A stretch of 23,490 nt of DNA from Ichthyophonus hoferi (lineage: Eukaryota; Opisthokonta; Ichthyosporea; Ichthyophonida; Ichthyophonidae), in NCBI GenBank assembly GCA_002751075.1, contig NAOQ01000199.1:98380-121869 (forward strand), in the 5' to 3' direction. Below the pieces are notes generated by a model, which worked only from the letters and a program-made list of their open reading frames with translations, was not told the origin of the DNA and did no database searches. Positions 1 to 13,234 of this stretch are shown here, in pieces; the first letter of the stretch is position 1, and each line of letters opens with the position of its first letter. A program made the translations under genes and the position numbers.

Positions 1-2
1 AT

Positions 3-3000
3 TTAAGCCTTGGGCAGGGTGCATTTGAGATGACGATCGCCATATACATCATCAATACGGCGCACAGTGGGCCAGAACTTGTTCATCTTGGACCATTGGG
101 TGGGGTAGACAGCTTGTTGACGAGTGTATTTGTGGAGCCAGTTTTCGGAAACCACACACTGGGCAGTGTGGGGTGCTCTGCACATGAAATCCGGTTAATA
201 TTGAATTCATTCACTCCAAACGAAATCTTCAATACCTTCTTCATTTGTTAAACTAATAATAAAATAATAATTTTCCAGATAAGTCAAGCCTGGAACTCTA
301 AACACTATATACCCAAGCTCGCCAACCAAACAAAATAGTCCGTATACTATCTGTAGTACCTTAAAAAAGAGACCCATATCACTAAACACTTCAACCTACA
401 AGTACTACACAATCAAAATAAACATAACTTTATACACTTACCCCTTAAGAACGTTGTCATGCTTGTCAGCTTTACCCTGCTCAATATCGCGGATTTCCTG
501 GCGAATAGCTGGAAAAGGAGTACACAGAGTTGGTTTAAAAGCGTATTTAAAAGGGCCTTGGGGTAAACTATTACCTTACGTGTTGCCGTTAGAGTCGAAG
601 GATTTAAAAACAGTCATAAAAACCTCTTCTTATTACTCCATTTTAGGTTTACGTATGACATAATTGGCACCGAATGTGTTGGAAAAAAAGACAAAAAACA
701 AGTCAATGCTGTCATGTAGAGGCATACACAAGCTACTTACAGATAAGAGCATCGCAGAACCTATCAAGCTCAGCCTTGGACTCGGACTCGGTGGGTTCAA
801 CCATTAGAGTTCCAGTCACGGGGAAGGACATAGTAGGGGAGTGGAAGCCATAATCCTGCAGACTAATTATGTGTACATACGAGGGAGAAGATAAGGAAAA
901 GAACAGATGAGTTTCCATACTTTCTATTGATATAATTAAATTAATTCCCTAATAATCCAAACTGTAAATATCACATTTATGGGAAATTCTCAGTTTTACT
1001 GATCTACATTACATGCACATACAATAAAAATCTAAAATGGTAAAAACAATAAAGGGGTACACACCGTTTAGCGATATCAATAACTTCAACACCAGAGGTC
1101 TTTTGGAATCCCCTGGCATCCAAGATAAACTCATGACCACACATGCCTTGAGTACCGTGGAAGAGAATATCGTACTGTCCCTCAAGACGCTTGGCCATGT
1201 AGTTTGCATTGAGAATGGCCACCTGAGTGTTTCCATACCTTTATGAGTGATACTAATTGTGGGGAATATAGCGTTAAAAAGAAGATGCTAAGCTTTGGCA
1301 GGGACGAAAAATGAAATATTATATTATAAAATGTTATAAGAGATAATAGCCAAGGAGTCGAATAGCAAAGAAAGTGAAGGAGAAGGCAAGGGAGATGGAG
1401 AGGAAAGAAGCACATAATTAGAGATAATAAGATAATATATAAACTAACCTGGGAGGCCTTAGCCAGGTTCTTGGCACCCATCATTTTAATATAGGCCCAT
1501 GAGATAGGGAGGATAGAGGCAGATCCCCAAGGAGCTGCAGAGGTGGAGCCTAGACTCTTGGGTCCGGCCATGTCCACAACAGGATTTCCGGGGAGATAGG
1601 GGGCAAGGTGTGCCTTACTGTAAAAGAAAACACAATATGAGTGCAGGTTATTAGCACATTGCTTAATCTTGGTAATCAGGCTTGGACCGCGTGCTTATCA
1701 ATTAAGGTATAATCAAGAAATAAATGTATATAGGTAGACATGCAAATAAATTAAAAATAAAATACTGAATAATAATAAATGATAGGGAGTAGGAAGGAGT
1801 TTAAAAGGGAGAACCTACACTCCAATGGGTCCCATGCCTGGTCCTCCACCACCGTGGGGAATAGCAAAGGTCTTGTGGAGGTTAAAGTGAGACACATCAG
1901 CACCTGCACAGCACACCTACCCGTCAGTACATATAGTGCATGTAGCTCTCACATAATGTTAATAAGTATTCTTTTAGATATGTATATACCATAGTCATAA
2001 TGACTTAAACCCACCCAAATAACAAGAAAATAGAATGGAATACATAAATGATCATAAACTTCAACTTACCCATATCCCCAGGTCGGGCAAGTCCAACCTC
2101 AGCATTCATGTTGGCACCATCCAAATACACCTTAAATCGGAAAGAATGAATCATTAAATATAGTTTTTTTATTATTATTATTAAAAAAAAACAAAAACTA
2201 TTAATATTATTCATCAAAATATTATCAGCGAAATAAGTGTATGTCCAACTCATAGGAAAAATAAAAAACAAAAAACAAAAACAAGTAAAGAATTAAGCAA
2301 TTGATTAGTGAATACCTGTCCACCATTTGCGTGAATGATCTTGCAGACATCAACGACACCCTCCTCGAAGATACCGTAAGTACTAGGGTAGGTAATCATA
2401 CAGGCAGCCAGGGTCTCCTTGTGTTGCTCGGCCTTCTGACGGAGATCGTCCATATCGATGCTTCCATCGGGAAGGTTCTTCACCGTCACAACATCCATTC
2501 CTGTACAACAATAAATGGCATGTTAGATGTTTGATATATATGTTGACGTTTATCTCTATTTAAATATAGTGTACGTGCAAACCTCTCAGTTCCATTAGAA
2601 GGCATATCATTACATAATATATATACACAGCACAGTATATTATAGTATAGCATAGTATAGTATACTACACAACAGTTTATTAGTGTATAGTATAGTAGAA
2701 TATATGATATCCAAGCATAAAAAATAACCTATATATACAGATATATATCTTCAACATACCAGCCATGTTTGCGGAAGCAGGGTTGGTTCCGTGGGCCGAC
2801 TGAGGAATAAGGCAAACATTACGTTGGCTTTGGCCAATGTCTTTCATGTAAGCGCGAATGGTCCTGTGTTTGTTATGATTATTAGTAAATAAACCATATT
2901 ATATACATAACATTTACACATAATACAAACTTAAGATTTATTCTCACTAATCGGCCAATTCCTCCTGTTAAGTATAATATATTGGTCCTAAATCGTTCGA

Positions 3001-6000
3001 GTGATTGGTGTAGAACATTAGATTAACAAACAAGCAAACAAGAAAAGTACTCACATAAGACCAGTGTACTCTCCGTTAGCGCCACTGTTGGGTTGAAGGG
3101 AGACTTCATCATAGCCAGAGACCTCACAGAGATCTATCAAAGGAAAAAACATCTTACATTAGTATTAAATAATGTTAAACTTCATTACTGTGTGACCCGA
3201 CCCATAAATAAACATAGGCAGAGTGAAAAAGAAAAAAAGAAAAAGCAATTACTAAAAAGTAGAATATATATATATATAAAGGAATAAGAAATGTAAAATA
3301 CACTCACCCTTACGAAGCTCCTGGAACAGCTGCTGATAGCCCTTGGTCTGTGACACAGGGGCAAAGGGGTGAACATTGGAGAACTCGGGCCTGAGAAAAA
3401 ATTGAGAGGTTAATTAGATACATTTCTCATTTCGTTCAATAAAGTCTAATCAAAACATAATAAATTAAATGTTAAATGCCTAATATAAACCGACATAGTT
3501 TTTAAACATTATTATATTATGTATTATCCTGTATCCACTCAGCTAAGCCAAATTAATTTCAATTACATTACTCACCAAGTCATAGGGATTAACTCAGTGG
3601 TAGCGTTGAGCTTCATGGTGCATGATCCCAGAGGAATCATGGAGTGGCAAAGAGAGATGTCCTTGTTCTCAAGACGCTTGCAATATCTGTACATGTACAT
3701 ATATATACGGTCAATCGATGCCAATTTAATAAGCATGTACTTATAATATAGTCCATTTAATCCTTCTATTCTCTGCCTTTCGCTCAGTATATTACATATA
3801 CTGACCTTACCTCGTTACATGGTGTTTGAAATATAAAACATAAACTCTAAAATAGCATCATAAAAATTAACAACTACAACTTTCAATGCACAATAGACTA
3901 TCACTATACAACTCAACTCTTTGTCAAACCTTTCCCAGAAAAAACAAAAAAAAAACAAATGAAGTGGCTAATGTCATTACAGACCTAAATGGAAATGAAA
4001 GAAATTACCTAAGAAGATCAGTCTCGGAGTGGTAAGAGTTGAATACAGGGTGTTCCATGAAAGGTGTGGATCTGACCAAGGCTTCAGGAATACCATCTAC
4101 GACAACAATACACTGATTAGTAACCCAGTTAATCATCAACGGCTCTCCTTGCCTCACTGGCTTTGATGGACCTAACTGGCTAATCAGGTTTTGCGCGTGC
4201 TCTATGCTATCATTATATATATACCAAGCTATTGCTTCTCAATATATATTGAGGAAATAATATCATATTATGTCTCAAGTATTTGAGAAAATACACCCAA
4301 GAATCAGTAAATACAATCCACAGATTGGTTCATTAAACAATAAAATTTAAAATCGAAAGAAATGAAAGCAATGCAATATAGTCATAGTAATATAACAGTA
4401 TAGAGCTTAAACGCCCAACTATAGTATCCTATACCAGGTTATCAAAACATTATTATAAAGAAAATATTGTTGGTCTATATTATATTCACACACATATTTA
4501 TCACGGACAAACCATCCAATTTTAATTAATATAGGAATATTATATTATACAGTATATACTATCACTTACTCTTAGGAACGGTTGCCACAAGCTCTTCAGC
4601 CTTGTGGTTAACACCAAAGATACTAAGAAGTTGGTTCAAGTCCTGCTCAGTCACGGTTTCATCGAGGGCAACACCTACGGAGTTGTCGTCAAACTTTCTC
4701 AGGTTAATGTGCTCCTGCTCGGCCTTGCGAATGACCTCATCGACAGAGGTCCCATTGAGGTTGATTCTCAAGGTATCGAAGTAGGATTCGCTATGACAAC
4801 ATATAGATAGGTTAGATAAAGACATCCTATTTGTATGGCTTATTATTATATAATATAATGCAGTACCTTGATATTACCTTCATTATATTATCACCCAGAG
4901 AGTTCATGGTTAATCTTAGGCATTACATTGTTTCAGTCTTATCTCTCTATATTTATGGGTTCATTGTATCACAACAAAAATATGTTGCATTACAAGCACA
5001 CTACTCTATACTATAGAGTTCGCACTAACCTTTGCAGAGAATGACCAGCTTCTTTAACACCAGCAGCAAGGGTAGCAGTCATAAGATGGACACGGTCGGC
5101 AATGTCCTTCAGACCCTTGGGACCATGGTAGATACCATAAAACACGGAGACGTTAGCAAGCAGAGCTTGGGCAGTGCAAATGTTGGATGTGGCCTTCTCA
5201 CGGCGAATGTGCTGCTCACGAGCCTGAAGAGAAAGACGGTAGGCTGGGTTACCATCGGCATCCTTGGAGACACCAGTAATACGACCAGATAGCTTACGAA
5301 CAAATTCGTTCCTGGTGGTAATAAAGGCCGCGTGGGGGCCACCATAACCCATTGGGACACCTGTAAATGAGTGAATGCATAAATCAGCAGTGATTACTTT
5401 AATTTGATTATAATAGTAACAATGAGAATATTATATTTAGATATATGAAAAATAAAGAACACCTTAGCTTATTCCAAATTCGGTGTAAAACATTTGGAAA
5501 AAACAAGTGCACAAATGTGCATAGTATAACATAGTATAACATGATTATGAGAACATACCAAAACGTTGGCAGTTGCCCAAGGCAATATCAGCCCCCCATT
5601 CGCCAGGAGGGACAATCTTAGTCAAGGCCAATAGGTCTGTGGCGGCTACAACCAGGGCTCCGCCATCGTGAATCTTTCATTGCCATAGAGGAAAGATTAA
5701 ACGTAAGTAATGAATCCTAATTAAAAATAGGTTGAACAGAAATATTATCATTCCAAATGGGTTTGTATCATATATCTTCACTTGACGTCATTCCCTTCCA
5801 TTATGTAGTATGTTTTTTTGAGTGTAGTTGAATTGACTATTGCGATAATGGCCAGGTATTTCGATATCCAGCTATATATTACCTCATCATATCAATTCCT
5901 ATAAAACAAAACATAACAAGATTTGTTTAGTCTTTACACTGATACAATGTAGCACTCACCTTCTTGGTAAGTGTAGAAAGGTCCGCCAAGTGACCGTCTG

Positions 6001-7853
6001 TGTTAGGATACTGTACCAGAACACCACATACATCTCCTTTGCTGTAGTCAGCCTTGTTGACATCACCAACCACAACCTACGTGAATGTAGGGTGTAAATA
6101 AATAAATATGCTTAAGTGAATTAAATATACTTTTGAAAAACAGCAGGTGAATATATATATTAGCCACTACCAGTTTGAAGCAATCTAAATTATTAACCAT
6201 TAAAATTTAAGATATACTTTAACTTACATATATTTAAAATTTTAATTACCTTAATACCAAAAGGCTCAGCACGAGTCTTGACAAGGGCAATGTTTTGCGG
6301 ATGGACACGTTCGTCAATGAAGAAGGTACGGCCCTTTATACGGGCATAATGTCAGTATTATAACAGGCGGTGCGTGACTTAGTACCAAATACTAAACAAC
6401 TGGGCAATAAGGAAAACAAAACGTCGGACAGAAAACTCCTCCGTTGTATTGTATTTAAACCTATATAGAAAAATGATGAAAGTCGGGTAAATACAAAATA
6501 CAGTAATACAAATGCTCTTACTTTCTTGAGACTGCCACACATAGCCATAGCCTCGGCACATGCACTAGCTTCATCCAACAGAGACGAGTTGGTCATAGGC
6601 AAACCAGTAAGATCGGTGATCATGGTCTGGTAGGCCAAAAGGGACTCCAAACGACCCTGTATTTATCCACGCTTATTAGTATTAAAACCATTGAAATCAT
6701 TGAACCCAGCTCTGTCTTAAAACCTGAAAACCTTTTACTGTGTACCATCTGTCCCCAACCACTCCTTATATACGACCCATGGCCCATATTTTATCATTCT
6801 CAAGTCATATATATACATACCTGAGCAACCTCGGGCTGGTAAGGAGTATATTGAGTGTACCATCCTGGGTTCTCAAGGATATTACGCAGGATTACAGAAG
6901 GAACATTAGTGTTGGAATACCCCATACCAAGGAAAGAACGGAAGCCTTCGTTCTTACTGGCAATAGCTTTCAGTCTGGTTAGAAGCTCAGTCTCAGTAAG
7001 AGGCGCATCCATCTTCATGTCCCGATTCAACTGGATTTTCTGTCAATAATTCACTTATGTTAGTGTCACATTACTACATATTAGTCTCGGTTATGCTGTA
7101 GAAACTAAAAGTTACCTAATGAACTGCTTATTTATTTATTTTTGAGGAAGAAAAAAACATAATACTTCACTGGATTCTATTGTATGCAATTTACTATCAT
7201 TTATTATCATCAGTCTAATACGGTTACGGCAAGAAAATACTAAAGGTGTAAAATGCAATGGAAATCTCCTATTATCTTAGCTCCACAATAAGTAAAGTGT
7301 ACTCCAGCTCAGCATATACTTCACTAATATTATTACCAAGTTTCCTTATATACAGGATAGTTTAAAGTGCTCAAAATAACACTTAATATGAATGAAAATA
7401 TAAAATTAAAGCATACAGTTATTACCTTAGGGACGGTCTTAGCGACCAATTCTTCGAGGCTGCCTAAGTTCAATGTTTTAAGCATCTCCTTGATGTCCGC
7501 ATCGCTGGGTCCGATATGACGATCAGCGAACTGCCGGAAGTACATCAGTAAAGTGCACATTGAAAAAAAACTTGAAACACATATACACTATGAAACAGGT
7601 GAAGCAAGGAAAAGATTCAATAACTAAATACGAGCACCTGATTATAATGTAATATCTAACTGCTCAAATTAAGTAAAGTGCTTAAATGAAAACTTACTGT
7701 GGTACTAAGGGCAAAAGCACTGTTGGAAGTAGCTGAAGCGTGCAGTTTTCTAGCTGCAACAACTGCCAGGAGTCTCACTGTAGGTGAGGCCACTCTTTGG
7801 CCATGGGCCGCAAGGGCGGAACCCATGGAGACACTGTATAGGAACAGTGACAT
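3..7853 (-). CDS. GLDC: Glycine dehydrogenase (decarboxylating), mitochondrial P-protein, 22 exons, complete
   Basis: P-protein of the mitochondrial glycine cleavage system. It is a PLP enzyme that decarboxylates glycine and passes the aminomethyl group to the lipoyl arm of H-protein. The 22 spliced exons total 2970 nt (989 aa plus TAA), the usual eukaryotic length of about 1000 aa. Residues 1-40 are rich in Arg, Ala and Ser with no acidic residue, like a mitochondrial presequence, and a second Met lies at residue 10. [10 protein letters not shown] (53-62) opens the mature enzyme. The N-terminal half carries GYGGPHAAF and [19 protein letters not shown] (358-375). The C-terminal half carries SCTMKLN (545-551), [10 protein letters not shown] (602-611), [10 protein letters not shown] (637-646) and YLDGANMN (713-720). 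The PLP lysine in NLHKTF is K742, followed by the GGGGPGMGP loop (749-757); SAAPWGS (786-792) follows. The C-terminus contains NKFWPT and RIDDVYGD. I aligned it to remembered animal and plant GLDC sequences; every block is present and no exon is missing. Confidence 0.97.
3..7853 (-). other. GLDC: Exon-intron map of the GLDC gene
   Basis: Coding exons in transcript order: 7698-7853, 7426-7530, 6821-7039, 6522-6656, 6250-6333, 5960-6076, 5559-5673, 5030-5360, 4570-4790, 4009-4096, 3576-3686, 3308-3390, 3055-3133, 2760-2863, 2316-2500, 2070-2130, 1819-1903, 1449-1617, 1065-1222, 741-862, 442-508, 3-177. The 21 introns run from 164 to 473 bp, all GT-AG. Donors are mostly GTAAGT, GTGAGT or GTATGT, with GTTAGT, GTAATT, GTAGGT and GTGTGT also used. 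Phases in order are 0,0,0,0,0,0,1,2,1,2,2,1,2,1,0,1,2,0,2,1,2. Each junction was placed by keeping frame and the conserved protein sequence together, so single-base errors are unlikely. UTRs cannot be delimited, and the 3' UTR lies off the left edge. Confidence 0.93.
2633..2708. repeat. Short TATAG-type pentanucleotide tract in GLDC intron 14
   Basis: Imperfect runs of TATAG on the plus strand (2633-2665 and about 2693-2706), inside the intron 2501-2759. It has the same unit and plus-strand orientation as the long arrays near 15.9 kb and 20.6 kb, but is much shorter and more diverged. Confidence 0.75.
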
Positions 7854-8526
7854 TTTTTGTGTTTCCCTATTTTATTCAAATAGAGTTATTCCTGCATGAG
7901 TGGTATATGGATATTAGTTCCTGTTGGCGTTTGATAACATTAAAAAAACAGCAGTACAAACAAATAAACCAGCATAAAATCATTATTCAAGCATGCAAAA
8001 TATTCATATAACCATAAGCCCACATATGCAGTAAGCGGACAGATGGGTAAAAAAGCCCGGTCATGAACACAACCAACTAGAATACAGTAACTCACATTAA
8101 TGAAGAATAAAATGATTTCACAAAGTCAGAGCCGCTATCTTAAAAACAATACATACCAGTGGTGGAAGAAACCTAATCCTGATCGTTCACCAATGGGCAT
8201 TAGTAATCGATTTAAACATAGGTTAAATCTGATGGAAATAATATTTTTTGAAAATTAATAACCTGTATGCGATATTATTGGATGTATGCTGAGCACCTCA
8301 AATGTTGACCCAGACCGTTGGGTTTGTTTTACGCTAGCACAGATTTGAAATTACCAGAGCAGAGCTGAAGATAAGACATATGGTCAAAAAAAAAAATCGA
8401 CGCAGTTTAGTATTCTATTATAATTTAGAAGAAAACCTCAACAGTAGTGAACCCGTAAACAAGCTTTAAAAAACTTTAAACTGTGGAATGTGACATCACA
8501 TAGTAGGATTGTGGTCTAGAATCTCA

Positions 8527-8549
8527 AATATATATATATATATATATGT
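8527..8549. repeat. AT dinucleotide microsatellite
   Basis: Uninterrupted alternating A/T run in the spacer between GLDC and the orphan frame. Confidence 0.9.
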
Positions 8550-9220
8550 ATAATTTTAATGGCTGAGCCCATGACTCAATTTACCTAATGGTAACGTCAT
8601 TAACTTCAAATATTTGTATGCACAACTTCGCAGGGTTGTAAAAAAAATTAAATCTAACTGGTTTTTACATTACTATGTGGTACTAGGCCATTAATCAAAT
8701 TGATGGTACTTCTGATATTCAATACATGTCAAGTTTTTATATTATAATGAACATAACCGGAACCCCTATTGGCTATGGGGTTCTAGTTACACTTGGTGAC
8801 CAATATCTAAAACATATTTATTACGTATTAAAATACAAATCATAGCCTATATTTAACGTGGGGATACTTTTTTTATATAAAAAAGTGCGATAATCAAATG
8901 CTGACTTTTTTTACTAATGCGGGGTTGAACTATATGCTATATTCTAGATGCAATCATCATGGATAGCATAGTGCCATGTGCACGTGTGCAAGAACAACAT
9001 AAAAGGGAATATTTAAATGAAAAAAAAATAGATGTTAGAGCCTTCACCGCCGTCTCGTTGGAAAGATTTAGAAGTAAAACCACGTGATTCAACCAGTGAC
9101 TGTATTAAGGGGGGAAGTTCAGTTCATCTATTTATGTTGTTGTTTTCTTGTTTTTTGAAAAATTGAATAAAGGCCTGGCTTGTAGCCTCGCTAGATAGGT
9201 TAGCACATAGCACCGGCAAC

Positions 9221-9279
9221 CTCTTTTGGTAATGTTATCTATTCCGGGTGTAATAGTAAAGCGCCTCTTTTGGTAATGT
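9221..9279. repeat. 15-bp direct repeat pair
   Basis: CTCTTTTGGTAATGT occurs at 9221-9235 and again at 9265-9279, a 44-bp offset, with unrelated sequence between. No terminal inverted repeats or coding sequence point to a mobile element. Confidence 0.8.
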
Positions 9280-10683
9280 GAGACTTTTGAAGCATGGTAT
9301 ATTAGGTCATGATTGGCTCAAGGAAATAAGACAAAGCCAAAGCCAGGCTCAAGACAAAAAACTCGAATTTATGCAATAAAATTTCTGATAGCATTTATTT
9401 ATGATATATTGCAGTTTTTAGTAGAATTATTTGAAATAACGCGTTATAGCACTATGTGCCTAGATTTTCACACGTTACTGTATAATATCTTGATTTTAAT
9501 AAATACGTCATTCGACTGCTTTATTGATTATCTTTTAGATAGGCATGTAATTAAATCAGATGATTGGCTATGAATTTTATGCCTGAGACCTTTTTAACAT
9601 TTTTAATTCAAAAAATATAAATCTAGAGATCTATTAGATTATTCGTCATAATTGATATTAATCGAAGAATACGCCGTGGATCATCTGAAATACTGAAATC
9701 TAATAGTAAATTGATTCTTAGAGTTGGAAAATGGAAAATAAAAAATTCAGAAAAAAAGAAATGTATATGTATTTTCTTTATTTCAAAGAAGTTAAATTTA
9801 CGATAAAAATATGTCATTTTATAATGACTATGAGCCTTTTCCCATAGATTCATAGTAGATGAGTAGATGCTACAGTGCCTCCTCGTTAGAGTAATGCCTC
9901 ATATTTGCGTTTTGGGTATGATTGATTTGTCTAGTTCCTTACATACACAAAAAAAAATATCTAAATATCAAACTAACTAATTATATCTGTTATTATAACA
10001 ACATTATTAATAAAGACCATATTCTCAATAAAAGATGCATAAATATAATGGTATATACTGGTTAAACCAGCTACTATATGTTTCCTGTATGAAATCTGAC
10101 TCGTCGAGCTTGCTATTAACCAATCCTAGCTTCCTAATTATCCAATATCCATTGGCTCACAAGAATAATAATAGACTAGGCATTTGTTTTTGTAAGGAAT
10201 TTTTGGGTGGAATGTGCATTGGCGTTACCTGTACCTTAATAAACAAATTAAGTAATTTCGAATGTATCACGTCTCTATGCTAAATTGATCACATTCACTA
10301 AACCAAGTTAATCTGGTGTTAAATAAATACATTTAAACTCAAATGTGTAATGATAGGCTGCTATATTGAAAAATATATTTTAGTATATGGATTTTTGGAT
10401 GTTTATGTACTCTTTGTGTATAAATTGACTTTGAATACGAGTTTTGGTACGTGAATTTGAGAACCTGTATTTATTTATTTGATACGTCAATGCTATAAAA
10501 TCATATTATTTAAGTAATGCATATGTATTTATAATTTATAATAAAATAAACAGAAAAACATATTTTTTATAATAGCTAAATGTGCATTCCCCCAACTAAG
10601 GAGCCTTCTCATTAATGATTGTATTTATATGACAAGTATAAAATGAAATGATGTGAACGTTTTGTAACGTGGTTATATTTAGT

Positions 10684-10689
10684 TTTATT
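10684..10689 (-). promoter_or_regulatory. Candidate poly(A) signal AATAAA
   Basis: TTTATT on the plus strand reads AATAAA on the minus strand, about 50 nt beyond the stop of the 90-codon frame. The position suits a polyadenylation signal, but the hexamer is common by chance in sequence this rich in A and T. Confidence 0.35.
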
Positions 10690-10739
10690 GCGATTTGTAA
10701 GTGGTCTCCTCCAATTAGATGGTGAATTGCATTTGAAGA

Positions 10740-11012
10740 TTAATAAGCTTCGTCTGGGGTCTGAATTTCTCCTGTCATTAGATCGATAATTTTAGTATGG
10801 TAGTCTAAAATTGTAGTTTTGTTAGGGTCAAAGAATGTGTAAAATCTCTTAGTAAAGTTAGGAGCTACAGAAAGGGGTGTTCTGTCCAAATCAACAATTC
10901 CGATCTGTTCCGGAATGTAGGTTCGATTCGAAGGAACGCATCCCAATATTTGTGCTTGGTCCTTGGAGTGCTCGGTATCTTCAGAAGAAACTAGTAGGCT
11001 CTTAAACTTCAT
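10740..11012 (-). CDS. Hypothetical protein, 90 aa, intact single-exon frame
   Basis: A complete ATG-to-TAA frame in otherwise gene-free spacer. I do not recognise the protein. It is charged and mixed in composition (Asp, Glu, Lys, Pro, Thr), unlike the Ile/Tyr/Asn/Lys-heavy translations of the surrounding DNA, and its local base composition is closer to that of the real exons. There is no signal peptide or membrane segment. A stretch near residues 53-72 (FTKRFYTFFDPNKTTILDY) faintly recalls the first helix of NTF2-like folds; this is only a guess. CTGTAG just before the ATG could be a splice acceptor, so this may be the last exon of a longer gene. It lies on the same strand as its neighbours, with a candidate AATAAA 50 nt downstream. 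It could also be a chance frame. Confidence 0.5.
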   Translation of the reverse strand: MKFKSLLVSSEDTEHSKDQAQILGCVPSNRTYIPEQIGIVDLDRTPLSVAPNFTKRFYTFFDPNKTTILDYHTKIIDLMTGEIQTPDEAY

Positions 11013-12303
11013 GTTCTACAGTATTCTACACATTATAATGTTAAATAGCAGCTCCGACAATTAGATAAAATATTTACAATTTGCTTATGCTTGATCAACA
11101 GTTGGCTTCAGATTTAGTAATCCCTCTCAATAATCCGATTGGTTGTATTAATTAGTCCAGAGACTTGCTGTAGCTAACCATAACTAAGGAACAGTTATTT
11201 ATCAATTATATCAGATTAAACCCAATTCAACTAGATATCTAGCATATTTTAAATCCAATGGCAAAACTGGTTTAAACCAATACAACATTTAAGAGCGCTG
11301 GTCCTGTGGTTTATTATCAGGAATTATATAAGCCTAACATAATAGCATTAAACAGTAATTTTCATGTGATTAAAAACTTGTGATTATGATGAGATTGTTT
11401 TGACAATTCAATAACGAGCGTAGTATCTTTGCTAGTAGCATTGTAAATGACTAGTAATCTTTGTTTGTTAACGGATTATAATAGTTATGCAATTGCAAAT
11501 TACTAAAATAACACTGGTCCTTCTGATGGAGCAATCCTTTTGATGCATAATGCCCATTATGTATGTTGGTTTACTTACCAGTTGAGTCAAGTATATGCCT
11601 AAGAATGTGGCTATACTTCAAATTGCTTAGCAGGTTCAGAAGCATATTTTTCTATGTATCATTACACATTAACTATTATTTATCAGAGTCCTCTCCTATA
11701 CAGGTGCTTTGATCAGGTTAGATTATGATAACTAATTCAATAGTCATCGGCTCAAGTGAGTATTGAGAATATATTAAAGATTAAGACGATTTAGATTGAA
11801 CTAATTGTTAGTGATTTACAAGATTAATGTGTAATTTTCTGATAAATAATGGCATGGCAGACCAATTTAGTTAATGCTGTTACTTTTTTTTACTCAAATG
11901 ACCAGGTTATAGATATTCGTTCTGGTCTGGGTCTCGGTTACTGCATAATCTAATACACGTTTTGCAACTTAAGAAAAATGTTTATTATAAGTATTTCTGT
12001 TAAAGAAATAATTACTAGAACCACCGAGGTAAGGAAAAATAAAAAAATCAAAGTATTGATTATGATAAAAAGCAATTGGTCAATCAAAAAACGTTAAATT
12101 AACGCTTATGAAGACTCAAGAATACTTGAGTTAATAATTGTATATCTATTCATTAATTGTTATTGTAATGTTAGCAATGTTATGTTTTTTAAGGCCAATA
12201 GCCAATTACAGAGAGTTAAATTCTGTGTTCTATAATGGTAAACATATGAAATACAACTTGGTGGATTACATAGAATTCATCTTAGATCAATGTGCAAAGC
12301 TAA

Positions 12304-12489
12304 TATTGGAGAGAAATTAGTGGACTTCTTGCCCATATCCATATCAGAAGATTCTGGGCTAATGTTCAACAACACTTACAGCTCGATTTTTTTAATTTGC
12401 ACGGAATGTACATTAATATTGGTCAGGTGATGGCAATTCATCCCTCTAACACTATTTTGGTGCTGCGGTTAGATGCAGACTACACATAG
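12304..12489 (+). other. Unidentified open stretch without a proper start
   Basis: A 61-codon open frame ending in TAG, with no ATG near its beginning; the first internal Met is about halfway. The translation has mixed residues such as RRFWANVQQHLQLDFF and VLRLDADYT, less AT-biased than the surroundings. It might be an exon of an unseen plus-strand gene, a relic, or chance. Confidence 0.15.
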
Positions 12490-13234
12490 TCTTCTCTGTG
12501 ACACCTTAATTTCTTGTTGGACAATAATATAAGGGATTTTGGTTTTAGAAAAATAAAACGGTCTTGTGTAAATTATTGAAATCTGCACCTTCTACCAAAT
12601 CCCACTTAATATTGCGTTATTGAATTGACCCTCACCTACCAAAACAATAGTAAGCATTGTTAGAACATTCAAAAAAAATTGTTCAAATTGCAATTTGTTC
12701 ACAACGTTAATCCCAATCTTAAGATTATCTAATTATTTTTTACAATTTCCAATTAACGTCATGCAAGCTCAGGCTTCCCAAGTCTTTACAATTTCACAGC
12801 GTTGAGGGGAACAGGAAGAAGGATTTCCCTGGCAACCTAGTGTAGCATGCATTGTAGTTTTTCCATGTAAATATATATTATTATAACGTGCCTTTTTCTA
12901 CACCCAAATAACTTAATAAATTTATTAGAAATATGATTATCAGTAGAAATAGTACTTTTAACACACCATAATAATATTGATAGACATGTACCCGAATCAA
13001 CCTGGAAGATATTATTACAGGTAATATATGTCATGTTTCTAGATACGCATTTAACGTTCTTGGTTTTATAGTCCGTAAAAGTATAAAAGAAAATTAGCTG
13101 TACTAGCCTTCTCTACGGTTCCAGACACGTAAACAACTAATCTCAAAATCGGAAATTAATAAACTAGATGATCAGAGAGCACCTGATCAAAACGCATAAA
13201 ACTAATTCTCAAATTTATTCAAGTTAATTAAACT

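Larger units (their letters stand above)
7854..10739. other. AT-rich spacer upstream of GLDC, no gene seen
   Basis: About 2.9 kb between the GLDC start codon and the next supportable frame. It must hold the GLDC promoter on its left side, but I see no convincing TATA box or other named element. It contains an AT dinucleotide run (8527-8549) and a 15-bp direct repeat (9221-9235 and 9265-9279). Reading frames here are short, AT-driven in composition and lack recognisable motifs. Confidence 0.6.

Noticed and set aside
5032-5292. Plus-strand frames opposite GLDC exons (also at 1037-1246, 2301-2534 and 4604-4810)
   Set aside because: They are shadows of the GC-richer GLDC coding exons; the minus-strand reading matches the P-protein family throughout.
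9313-9573. Plus-strand 86-codon frame
   Set aside because: It does not begin with ATG (a stop directly precedes a TTG) and its Ile/Leu/Phe/Tyr-heavy composition is what AT-rich DNA gives by chance.
10035-10283. Plus-strand 82-codon frame
   Set aside because: It has an ATG but no motif, no family character, AT-driven composition and no supporting signals.
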